Part shown: positions 1 to 6,508 of the stretch, piece after piece | Layout: the number at the start of each line of letters is the position of its first letter | Position numbering within the stretch: position 1 is the first letter of the stretch | DNA from: AG41 sp036522815 | Lineage (GTDB): Bacteria; Gemmatimonadota; Gemmatimonadetes; Gemmatimonadales; GWC2-71-9 | Assembly (NCBI GenBank): GCA_036522815.1 | Contig: DATDFC010000203.1 | Coordinates: 1-19,842, forward strand | Direction: 5' to 3' | Length of the DNA stretch: 19,842 nt | The notes under the pieces: generated by a model | Seen by the model: the letters and a program-made list of their open reading frames with translations, nothing else | What the model was told of the DNA's origin: nothing | Databases searched by the model: none | Position numbers and translations under genes: made by a program

Positions 1-807
1 CGCCCGCTCGACGAGCTCCATCGACGCGCAATAGCGCGGGTTCACCTCGACGGCGTAGGGCACGGCGCCGCGAGCGACGAAATCGAGGCCGTTGACGCCC
101 ACGAGGCCAAACGCCTCGGTGACGGCGGTCGCGAGGCGGCAGGCGCACTCGAACAGGGCCTGTGCTGGGGCGACGAGCATGCTGCCGCAGTAGCGGAACC
201 CGGCGGCGCCGAAGGCCGGATCGCCCGTGAGAGCGCGCGACACTCCGAGGGGCACCGCGCGGCAGCCGTCCGCGGCAAACACGATCGATCCCGCAATGCC
301 GGTGACCCGCTGCTGCAAGTAGCTGCCGCGCGGCAGCGGGCCGCCGCCCCACGGCGTCACGCCGCTGCCCCCTCCCGACGCCCGGGGCTTCACCAGCCAG
401 CGCTCGCGTGTAGCAGTGCGGACGCGTGGCGCCGTGACGCGAACGGCCGGCGTAGGGAGCGCCGCTGCGCGCAGGGCGCGCGCTAGCCGTACCGGGTCGC
501 GCACCGCCGCAAGCACGGCGGGCCGGTTACCCCACAATGTCCGGCCGGCGCACAGGGCAGCGACCGCGCGGGGATGGTTCTCGAGGCTGCCCACGTAACA
601 GACCACGTCCGCGTCGAGCCCGCGCGCGGCGGCGACGGCGGCGCGGCTGCTGAAGCGTCCGCCGCTCCGCGCCACGCGGACCACGTGCGCGCGAGCGCGC
701 AGGTCCAGGTCGCCGAAGCCATCCACAGCGCGCACGTCGTATCCTGCCCGCGCGGCCGATTCGGCGAACCCTCGGCTGGAGACGCCGGCGATGAGCACGC
801 GCGTCAT
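1..807 (-). CDS. ATP-grasp enzyme of the H4MPT-linked C1 cluster (3' end beyond window)
   Basis: The first 269 codons of an ATP-grasp ligase are present and the C-terminus is cut off by the window edge. The N-terminus (MTRVLIAGVSSRGF) begins a Rossmann-like pre-ATP-grasp domain. Residues 138-149 (LVKPRASGGGSG) carry the ATP-binding lysine K140 and a glycine loop. Residues 253-258 (VEVNPR) hold the Glu/Asn metal ligands typical of the fold. The ATG at 807 lies in an ATGA overlap with the stop of the DUF1464 gene, so the two are translationally coupled. ATP-grasp enzymes join a carboxylate to an amine or thiol through an acyl-phosphate. Archaeal-type ATP-grasp genes of this kind recur in bacterial H4MPT gene clusters. 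A role in building the cofactor side chain is inferred from context; the substrate is unknown. The fold is clear, the function is not. Confidence 0.85.
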   Translation of the reverse strand, partial: MTRVLIAGVSSRGFAESAARAGYDVRAVDGFGDLDLRARAHVVRVARSGGRFSSRAAVAAARGLDADVVCYVGSLENHPRAVAALCAGRTLWGNRPAVLAAVRDPVRLARALRAAALPTPAVRVTAPRVRTATRERWLVKPRASGGGSGVTPWGGGPLPRGSYLQQRVTGIAGSIVFAADGCRAVPLGVSRALTGDPAFGAAGFRYCGSMLVAPAQALFECACRLATAVTEAFGLVGVNGLDFVARGAVPYAVEVNPRYCASMELVERA

Positions 808-1895
808 GCGACGCCACCGCCCAGGCGGCGTACTGCCTGCTCGCGGCGCACCACGTACAGATGATCGAGCACGCTGCCACGGGCCTCGCGGATCGCCAGG
901 AGCTCGACGAGCTCGCGCTGGGTACCGCCCGCGAGCCCGTCGGCGACGAGCGCCGCGCCCTGTGCTGCCTGCTTCGCCACCGCGGCGAATCCCTCGAGCA
1001 CGCGCGTGGGCGCGAACGGCTCGAGCCGCCGGCGGATCGCCCCACTCACGGCCTCGACCCGGGCGAGCCGCCCCGACAACACGAACTCGGGCGTCCCCGG
1101 CACCGACAGCGCGAGCGCCACCGCCGTCTTCACCGTGCTCTCGATGAGCGCCTCCGACGCGATGCGCTCCCGTGGCGTGGTGGGATGCGCCAACCGCTCG
1201 ACCGGGTCGGTCCCCTCCTCCCAGCCCGCGACCGTCGCGACGCCGCCGCGAAACAGCATGTCCTTCGGCACGCTGCCCGCGAGAAAGGCGACCTCGCCGT
1301 CCAGCGCCCCCGGCGCGCGCAGCCCCAGGGCGCCGGCGGAGCCCCCCGCGCCGTCCACGATCCGGCCGCCCGCCACGGCGACGGCCGCGGTGAAGGCACC
1401 GCCCAGCTCGACCAGGACGAACGACGTGGCGGAGAGCGGGCGTCCCAAGCGCCGCGCCTGGTCGACCACGGCGAGCGCCACGGCGCACACCTTGTCGGCC
1501 GTGCCCATGTCGACCCGATTCACCTTGCGGTGCGTGGGCACGGTGGGGAGATGGAGTACGCCGGGCGTGAGCACCACCGGCACGCGGGAGCGCGCCAGGG
1601 CGCGCAGCAGCGCGGCCAGTCCTCCGATGCCGCCGGTCTCTCCCGGTGGCGCGAGCAGGGCGAGTCGCAGGTCGCCGTCGGTCGCGTCGCGCGCGCGTGT
1701 GAGCGGCAGACCGTATCCGGAGGGACCGGCGACGAGATCGAGCGGGCCGGCGTCCTCGAGCAGCGCCACGAACCGCGCCGGGTCTGCCAGCGCGTCGCTC
1801 GTGGGAATGGAGCGGTCCAGGAACAGCCGACCGTCCTCGAGTCCGCACAGGTCGATGCTCACCGTCCCCGGGTCGATACCGATGACGCGGGGCAT
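804..1895 (-). CDS. DUF1464 family ASKHA kinase-like protein
   Basis: A 363-residue protein, about the usual length of DUF1464, a mainly archaeal family sometimes labelled predicted butyrate kinase. The N-terminus VIGIDPGTVSIDLCGL resembles the phosphate-1 loop of the ASKHA (acetate/sugar kinase, Hsc70, actin) fold. A central ELGGAFTAAVAVAGG segment resembles phosphate-2, and FVLSGRLARV near residue 275 may be the adenosine motif. A conserved-looking block, LPTVPTHRKVNRVDMGTA, sits near residues 117-134. The ATG follows the stop of mtdB by 4 nt, and its stop overlaps the ATP-grasp start. Placement between C1-transfer enzymes argues against a butyrate kinase and for a step in methanopterin biosynthesis, or phosphorylation of a precursor. 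That role is inference. The family assignment rests on recall of N-terminal motifs. Confidence 0.85.
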   Translation of the reverse strand: MPRVIGIDPGTVSIDLCGLEDGRLFLDRSIPTSDALADPARFVALLEDAGPLDLVAGPSGYGLPLTRARDATDGDLRLALLAPPGETGGIGGLAALLRALARSRVPVVLTPGVLHLPTVPTHRKVNRVDMGTADKVCAVALAVVDQARRLGRPLSATSFVLVELGGAFTAAVAVAGGRIVDGAGGSAGALGLRAPGALDGEVAFLAGSVPKDMLFRGGVATVAGWEEGTDPVERLAHPTTPRERIASEALIESTVKTAVALALSVPGTPEFVLSGRLARVEAVSGAIRRRLEPFAPTRVLEGFAAVAKQAAQGAALVADGLAGGTQRELVELLAIREARGSVLDHLYVVRREQAVRRLGGGVA

Positions 1896-1899
1896 GGAC

Positions 1900-2778
1900 T
1901 CACTGCTTCGGCGCCAGCAACTCCCGCGCGACGTCGGCGATGGTCTCGGCGTCCAGCACGAGGTCGTTGCGCTCGAACAGGCGCGCGATGCACGCCTTGT
2001 GCACCTTCATCTTGAGATTTCCGATGGCGAGTGCGCCCAGGCACACCACTCCGTCTTTCGTCACGCCGTCGTCCATCACATCCACTCCCTCGATGCCGAG
2101 CGGGGGCACCGCGTTCACATCGGCCACGACCTTGAGTCCCGGCCGGTGGGCCCAGGCCCGTTTCGGCACGAGCATCACCCCCGCGGGTCCGGCGTTGAGC
2201 AGCAGCTCCGCGCGCTCGCAGGCGCGCACGGCTTCATTCGCGTCCGCCAGCGCGATCGAACGCACGGTCCCACCGAACCGCTTGACGACGAGGTCGCGGG
2301 CCCGCGCGCCGGCGTCGGCCTTGCGCGACGTGATGCATACGTCCGCCCCTGCCTTGGCGAACAGGCCGGCGGCGCGAATCCCCACCGGCCCGGTCCCGGC
2401 GACGATCAGGACGCGCGTGCCGCGCACGTCGCCTCCGCCCGCCGCCTGCACCATCTTCGCCACCGCAGCCACGGCCGTCGTGTTGGACCCGTTCGAGTCG
2501 AGCATGGCGGATACCGTGAAGGGCTTGAACATCGCTTTCGTCGCGGCGGCGAGCAGCTGCTCGCCGACGGAGATGTCCGCGCCCCCGACGAACACGGCCG
2601 TGTTCTTCAGGTCCTTTGGTCCGCGCGTGAAGATGCAGCCGTGGATGAGATCGCGGACCTCGGCGTCGGTCACGCCGCCGTAGCTCATCACCTCGTCGGC
2701 GCCGGCGTCGTAGGCGACCACCCGGTCGAACACGCTCGGCAGCCTGGAGCTGTCGAGCTGCAGCAAGAGCTTGCGCAT
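1900..2778 (-). CDS. mtdB: Methylene-H4MPT dehydrogenase, MtdB/MtdC type
   Basis: A 292-residue cytoplasmic dehydrogenase, the usual size for bacterial MtdB/MtdC. It oxidises methylene-tetrahydromethanopterin to methenyl-H4MPT with NAD(P)+, the step after Fae in formaldehyde oxidation. A nucleotide-binding loop VAGTGPVG is at residues 126-133. S151-R152-K153 just after the second Rossmann strand would suit NADP. The C-terminal half carries the family-typical NAGPAGV and ADVNAVPPLGIEGVDV stretches, and the N-terminal half contains IFTRGPKDLKNTAVFVGG. The start ATG has a GGAG about 11 nt upstream, which is rather far. It is the second gene of the cluster after fae, separated by 77 nt that contain a stable hairpin. 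MtdC (also active with methylene-H4F) cannot be excluded, so cofactor preference is uncertain. Confidence 0.9.
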   Translation of the reverse strand: MRKLLLQLDSSRLPSVFDRVVAYDAGADEVMSYGGVTDAEVRDLIHGCIFTRGPKDLKNTAVFVGGADISVGEQLLAAATKAMFKPFTVSAMLDSNGSNTTAVAAVAKMVQAAGGGDVRGTRVLIVAGTGPVGIRAAGLFAKAGADVCITSRKADAGARARDLVVKRFGGTVRSIALADANEAVRACERAELLLNAGPAGVMLVPKRAWAHRPGLKVVADVNAVPPLGIEGVDVMDDGVTKDGVVCLGALAIGNLKMKVHKACIARLFERNDLVLDAETIADVARELLAPKQ

Positions 2779-2801
2779 CAGGGGTCACGCTCCACAAAGC
2801 A

Positions 2802-2830
2802 GTCGAGGGGCGGCAGCCCCGCCCCTCGAC
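2802..2830 (-). terminator. Perfect 12-bp hairpin between fae and mtdB
   Basis: Arms 2802-2813 (gtcgaggggcgg) and 2819-2830 (ccgcccctcgac) are perfect reverse complements around a 5-nt loop. The hairpin lies in the 77-nt gap after the fae stop. On the transcribed minus strand the stem is followed by TGCTTTGTGG rather than a clean U-tract. A strong Rho-independent terminator is therefore unlikely. Partial attenuation, or a stem protecting the fae 3' end, fits better and would let Fae be made in excess of the downstream enzymes. The structure is seen directly; the role is inferred. Confidence 0.55.
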
Positions 2831-2855
2831 GTGGAACCAGACGACTTCCGGGCGA

Positions 2856-3371
2856 TCAGGCCTTGTCGGCCCCGCCGGCGAACGGGTGCGACGCCGTCTT
2901 GGCCTGCGAGATCACCGTGTCGACCTTCGGCTGGCCCTTGAGGGCGCGCTCGATCGATTCCTTCACCGCACGATAGTTGAAGTCGTAGATCTTCTTGTCG
3001 TTCTTCGCCTCCCAGTGGATGAACACGCCCACCAGGATGCAGTAGTCGTCCACCTTGTCCCGCGGGATGATGCCCGACGACACGCTGTCCACGACCGCGC
3101 GGGCCACGGCTGCCTGCGCGGGGCCGAACATCTGGACCGCCTGCGTGGCGTTCTTGATCGTGACCTTGTTGAACAGCAGCGTGTCGGGCTTGGCCGGCAG
3201 GTTGGGGGTGACGACGGCGAGCAGCTTGGTGAAGCCGTCGGTGTTGTTCGCCAACGTGTTGACGAAGGCTTGCCCCGCATGGCCCGACTTCGACCCGATG
3301 ATCAGGTCGATGTGGGCGACCTCGTTTCCGTCGCCTACCAGAGACTCTCCAAGAAAGAAATCCGCTGCCAT
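2856..3371 (-). CDS. fae: Formaldehyde-activating enzyme Fae
   Basis: A 171-residue protein matching canonical Fae along its full length. Fae catalyses condensation of formaldehyde with tetrahydromethanopterin to methylene-H4MPT in the cytoplasm. This detoxifies formaldehyde and feeds C1 oxidation in methylotrophs. The N-terminal signature GDGNEVAHIDLIIG contains the catalytic histidine, here H20. The middle motif KPDTLLFNKVTIKNATQAVQ and the segment VGVFIHWEAKNDKKIYDFNY are also family-typical. The ATG is preceded by GGGAGG with 5-nt spacing, the best ribosome binding site in the cluster and consistent with high expression. It is the promoter-proximal gene of the C1 cluster and is divergent from the M20 hydrolase gene. 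No fused hexulose-phosphate synthase domain is present, so this is the stand-alone form. Confidence 0.97.
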   Translation of the reverse strand: MAADFFLGESLVGDGNEVAHIDLIIGSKSGHAGQAFVNTLANNTDGFTKLLAVVTPNLPAKPDTLLFNKVTIKNATQAVQMFGPAQAAVARAVVDSVSSGIIPRDKVDDYCILVGVFIHWEAKNDKKIYDFNYRAVKESIERALKGQPKVDTVISQAKTASHPFAGGADKA

Positions 3372-3519
3372 AACTACCTCCCGATCCGGATGGGGTCCAC
3401 GAGTTTCACTTGCCGGCCGTCACGAATGCGGTGTTGAGAGCAGCATGGCTAGAGGGGTGTGGAGTGCCACGCCGTCCCGCGTCTGCGGGTAGCTCCGACT
3501 GAACCGTATCGATGGGGTG

Positions 3520-3550
3520 CTAACCTGCCCACCGCTCCGGCGGGTGTCAA
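3520..3550 (-). promoter_or_regulatory. Candidate promoter upstream of fae
   Basis: On the minus strand a perfect TTGACA (3550 down to 3545) is followed after 17-19 nt by CAGGTTAG, which could hold a weak -10 (AGGTTA or GGTTAG). It lies about 150 nt upstream of the fae ATG within the 246-nt divergent region 3372-3617. The -35 match is exact and the -10 is poor, so this is tentative. No convincing promoter was found for the divergent M20 gene in the same interval. Confidence 0.3.
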
Positions 3551-3617
3551 GGCCGTGAGAAGCGCGCCCTGGTGCGGGGTCTCGGCGCAGCGCATCGTTA
3601 CGAGGAGCCACGTTCAC

Positions 3618-5228
3618 ATGCGCACCCTCCGCTTGCTCGTCCCGTTGCTGCTGCTGCGCGCGGGCGTCGCCGCACAGACGCCCGCGGATCCGCGGCTCGA
3701 CCGCCTCAAGACGGAACTCGCCCGCGCCATCGATGCGCAGGCGACGCTCGCGCAGCAGATGGTCGACCAGGTCTACTCCTTCGGCGAGCTCGGCATGCAG
3801 GAGGTGGAGACCTCGCGGTACCTGGCCGGGATGCTCGAGCGCAACGGCTTCGCGCTCGAGCGCGGCGTGGCCGGGATCCCCACGGCGTGGGTGGCGCGCT
3901 GGGGGAGCGGCAAGCCCGTGATCGCCCTCGGCTCGGACATCGACTGCATCCCGCAGGCCAGCCAGAAGCCGGGTGTGGTGGCGCACGAGCCGATCGTCGC
4001 CGGCGCGCCCGGCCACGGCGAGGGACACAACAGCGGCGTACCGCTCAACATCCTCGCGGCCCTCGCCGTGAAGGACGTCATGGCGCGCGAGCACATCCCC
4101 GGCACCATCCTGCTGTGGCCGGGGGTCGCCGAGGAGCAGCTCGCGAGCAAAGCATTCCTCGTGCGCGCCGGCGTGTTCCGCGACGTAGACGCGAACCTGT
4201 TCGCGCACGTGAGCGACGAGTACGGCATCTCGTGGGGCGATGAGCCGGCGCTCGCCCTCATCTCCGCCGTCTTCAAGTTCAAAGGACAGAGCGCGCACGC
4301 CGCCGGCGCGCCCTGGCGTGGCAAGAGCGCCCTCGACGGCGTCATCAGCATGGCCAATGCGTGGGAGTATCACCGCGAGCACATGGAGCCGGCGCAGCGC
4401 TCGCATTACGTCATCACCGACGGCGGTGACCAGCCCAACGTGGTCCCCAGCACCGCCGCGGTCTGGTTCTACTTCCGCGAGCGCGACCCCGAGCGCGTGA
4501 CGAAGATGTTCGAGGACGCGAAGCAGATCGCGCGCGGGGCCGCCCTCGCCACCTTCACCACGCTCGATACGGTGCAGGTGATCGGCTCGGCCTGGCGGCC
4601 CCATTTCAACAAGCCCATCGCGGAAGCGCTCCACGCCAACGCGGCCCGCGTCGGCATGCCCCCCTGGGACGACAAGGATCAGGCCTTGGCGCGGGCGGTG
4701 CAGCGGATGATGGGCCAGCCCGACAGCGGGCTGCACACCTCCGTCGCACCGCTCCGCTCCCCCGAGGAAGCGGCCAAGGCCAGCAGCGGCACCGGCTCGG
4801 ACGACATCGGCGACGTCACCTGGACCGTGCCGTCCGTGACCCTGTACTACCCGGCCAACATCCCCGGCACGCCCGGACACAGCTGGATGGACGGCATCGC
4901 GATGGCGACGCCGATCGCGCACAAAGGGGTCATCGCCGGCGCCAAGGTGCAGGCGATGACCGTGCTCGATCTGCTGCTGCGGCCCAAGCTGGTTCGCGAC
5001 GCGAAGGACTACTTCACGAACGTACAGACGAAGACGACGCAGTACCGTCCCCTCATGGCCCCGACCGATCAGCCGGCCACGTGGCTCAACGCGGAGAAAA
5101 TGGCGAGGTACCGCGACCAGATGCGGCAGTACTACTACGACCCGGCGAAGTTCGCGACCTACTTGCAGCAGCTCGGGATCACTTATCCCACCCTGCCTAC
5201 GCCGCAGGCCCCCCCTCCTCGCCCGTAG
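3618..5228 (+). CDS. Exported M20-family amidohydrolase/peptidase
   Basis: A 536-residue metallohydrolase of the M20 (AbgB/aminoacylase-like) superfamily and the only plus-strand gene. The reading frame is open from 3459, but the ATG at 3618 is chosen because GAGGAG lies 10 nt upstream and a signal peptide follows at once (MRTLRLLVPLLLLRAGVAAQ). Export is therefore expected. Candidate di-metal ligands in order are E135 and H137 in GHGEGHNSG, the E172-E173 pair in GVAEEQ, H197 in LFAHVSDE and H421 in GTPGHSW. The classical M20D cysteine of CGH is Glu here. A dimerisation/lid insertion follows FKGQSAHAAGAPWRG. Such enzymes cleave amide bonds, for example in N-acyl amino acids or peptides; the substrate cannot be read from sequence. 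The last 32 bases overlap the convergent 82-aa gene. Confidence 0.93.
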   Translation: MRTLRLLVPLLLLRAGVAAQTPADPRLDRLKTELARAIDAQATLAQQMVDQVYSFGELGMQEVETSRYLAGMLERNGFALERGVAGIPTAWVARWGSGKPVIALGSDIDCIPQASQKPGVVAHEPIVAGAPGHGEGHNSGVPLNILAALAVKDVMAREHIPGTILLWPGVAEEQLASKAFLVRAGVFRDVDANLFAHVSDEYGISWGDEPALALISAVFKFKGQSAHAAGAPWRGKSALDGVISMANAWEYHREHMEPAQRSHYVITDGGDQPNVVPSTAAVWFYFRERDPERVTKMFEDAKQIARGAALATFTTLDTVQVIGSAWRPHFNKPIAEALHANAARVGMPPWDDKDQALARAVQRMMGQPDSGLHTSVAPLRSPEEAAKASSGTGSDDIGDVTWTVPSVTLYYPANIPGTPGHSWMDGIAMATPIAHKGVIAGAKVQAMTVLDLLLRPKLVRDAKDYFTNVQTKTTQYRPLMAPTDQPATWLNAEKMARYRDQMRQYYYDPAKFATYLQQLGITYPTLPTPQAPPPRP

Positions 5229-5445
5229 CGAGGCGCCACACCTCGTCCGCGAGCCACTCCAGGCGCTGCTGCGCGTAGTCCAGCTCCGCAGGCGTCATCG
5301 CCTTGGCGCGCCGCACGATCTCGCGCGTGTGGCCGAGCAGGTCCTCCAGTACCTCGCGCAACGGCCGATTGCTGCGGCGCTCCCCGGCGGCCTCCCTCGC
5401 CCGGGCCGCCCCACCTGTCCGCCCCACTCGCGCGCGCGGGCTCAT
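5197..5445 (-). CDS. Small conserved-looking protein of unknown function (82 aa)
   Basis: An 82-residue basic/helical protein beginning MSPRARVGRTGG. Its ATG sits in an ATGA overlap with the stop of the HExxH protein gene, which supports it being a real, coupled gene. The N-terminal 25 residues are Arg/Ala/Gly-rich and probably disordered. Residues 28-76 look like two amphipathic helices (REVLEDLLGHTREIVRRAKA, then TPAELDYAQQRLEWLADEVW). No family is recognised. Its 3' end overlaps the convergent M20 hydrolase gene by 32 bp. The coupling suggests it partners with, or is regulated with, the putative metalloprotease, but that is inference. The alternative, a much longer frame reaching 6027, is a shadow of the protease gene. 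Confidence 0.6.
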   Translation of the reverse strand: MSPRARVGRTGGAARAREAAGERRSNRPLREVLEDLLGHTREIVRRAKAMTPAELDYAQQRLEWLADEVWRLATGEEGGPAA

Positions 5446-6386
5446 GCGCTCTGCATCCCCAGCGCGCGCTCCTCCGCCTTGCGGAGCTCCCCCGTCGCGG
5501 CGCGCAGCGTCGACGCGATGCCCCGTTCGGCGAGATAGCTCTCCACCAATCGCAGGCCGAGGTAGTAGCCCGACCGCTCCGGCAGCATCCGGCCACCCGT
5601 CATCCGCGCCGCCGGGCTCATCCCCCCCGACAGGAAGCGCAGCCGCAATCCCAGTCCCGACTCGTCGAGCAGCGGCGTCGCCGCGCGCCGCAGGAAGGCG
5701 TCGAGCTCGCGGATCCGCCGGTATTGGCGCCGCGTGTAGCCGAAGTACTCCCACGGCTCGAACCCCGGTGCCACCGCCTGAGCCCCGGCCACCGCCACGC
5801 CCTCGTTCGCGAGCAGCTCGCGCAGGCTCGCCCGGCTCCCGGTGTCCCAGTAGTCGTAATGCCCGCGCAGGTCCGCCACCAGGCGCCGCAGGTCGGCGCG
5901 GCTCGAGGGCGAGGTGTAGCGGACCGCATGCGCCACCTCGTGCGCGATCCACAGCGGCAGCAAGTGCGGTGCGAGCCCCATGCCGTAGGTCTGCGGGTTG
6001 GCCCGGCCGGTGAAGTGCTCGAGACACACGAACGCGATGCCCCGCCCCCCCACCACCAGCTCGCCCGCGTTGGCGGCGCCGACGCCCACCATCAGGTACA
6101 GGTCGACGGGGCAGTCCGCCTCGAACTGCTCGAGCGACCGGCCGAGGGCCTCGTCCGCGATCGCGGCCACGTCCACGTCCTCCAGCAGCCGCTCGAGATC
6201 GGCGCGCTCGGCGCGCAGCGCCGCGGCGATGACGCCCTCCGCGTGCGGCGAGGTGGGGTCGAGGACGTAATTGTGCCAGTAACTCTGCAGCACGGGCTTG
6301 TGACGGTCGAGATACTCGTGATAGGCCGCGGGGGGGTCGGGCGCGGCGAGCACCGCGAGGAACTCCGGCACGAGGTTGACGAGCAT
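5442..6386 (-). CDS. Putative zinc metalloprotease, DUF2268-like (HExxH)
   Basis: A 314-residue protein with a zincin motif HEVAH (H149, E150, H153). A plausible third ligand or motif is E195 in ANEGVAVA, about 45 residues later, the gluzincin-like arrangement seen in DUF2268 predicted Zn-dependent proteases. The preceding strand VCLEHFTG and the following segment GYYLGLRLVESYL near residue 275 also fit that family, where a GY-containing helix is common near the C-terminus. There is no obvious signal peptide or membrane helix, so it is probably cytoplasmic. It lies 122 nt downstream of the rhomboid gene and overlaps the 82-aa gene by 4 nt. Proteolytic activity is inferred from the motif only. 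The substrate is unknown, and family membership is likely but not certain. Confidence 0.8.
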   Translation of the reverse strand: MLVNLVPEFLAVLAAPDPPAAYHEYLDRHKPVLQSYWHNYVLDPTSPHAEGVIAAALRAERADLERLLEDVDVAAIADEALGRSLEQFEADCPVDLYLMVGVGAANAGELVVGGRGIAFVCLEHFTGRANPQTYGMGLAPHLLPLWIAHEVAHAVRYTSPSSRADLRRLVADLRGHYDYWDTGSRASLRELLANEGVAVAGAQAVAPGFEPWEYFGYTRRQYRRIRELDAFLRRAATPLLDESGLGLRLRFLSGGMSPAARMTGGRMLPERSGYYLGLRLVESYLAERGIASTLRAATGELRKAEERALGMQSA

Positions 6387-6508
6387 GGAGCGGCCGGACC
6401 CAATTTGGGAATCGCCGCCGCCGGAGACAAGCGCGCGTCCGCCGCCGGCCGCTCGCCGGCGCGTGAGGGCGCCTTGACTTTTGTGGTCCGGCTCTCAGCC
6501 GTTGTCGC

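Noticed and set aside
804..1895. Butyrate kinase
   Set aside because: Only the distant ASKHA-like motifs support this name. The gene lies in an H4MPT operon with no phosphotransbutyrylase nearby.
1006..2976. Plus-strand open frames of 384 and 656 codons opposite the C1 genes
   Set aside because: They are antisense to well-recognised DUF1464 and MtdB proteins, have low-complexity Arg/Pro/Ser composition and match no family. They are typical of high GC.
3459..3617. Earlier ATG for the M20 hydrolase
   Set aside because: It would place 53 non-hydrophobic residues before a clear signal peptide. The ATG at 3618 has a good ribosome binding site.
6387..6508. Promoter for the HExxH gene (minus-strand TTGTCT, 17 nt, CAAATT near the odd palindrome CCCAATTTGGG)
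   Set aside because: Both hexamers deviate from consensus and the surrounding sequence is biased. There is too little support to list it as a feature.
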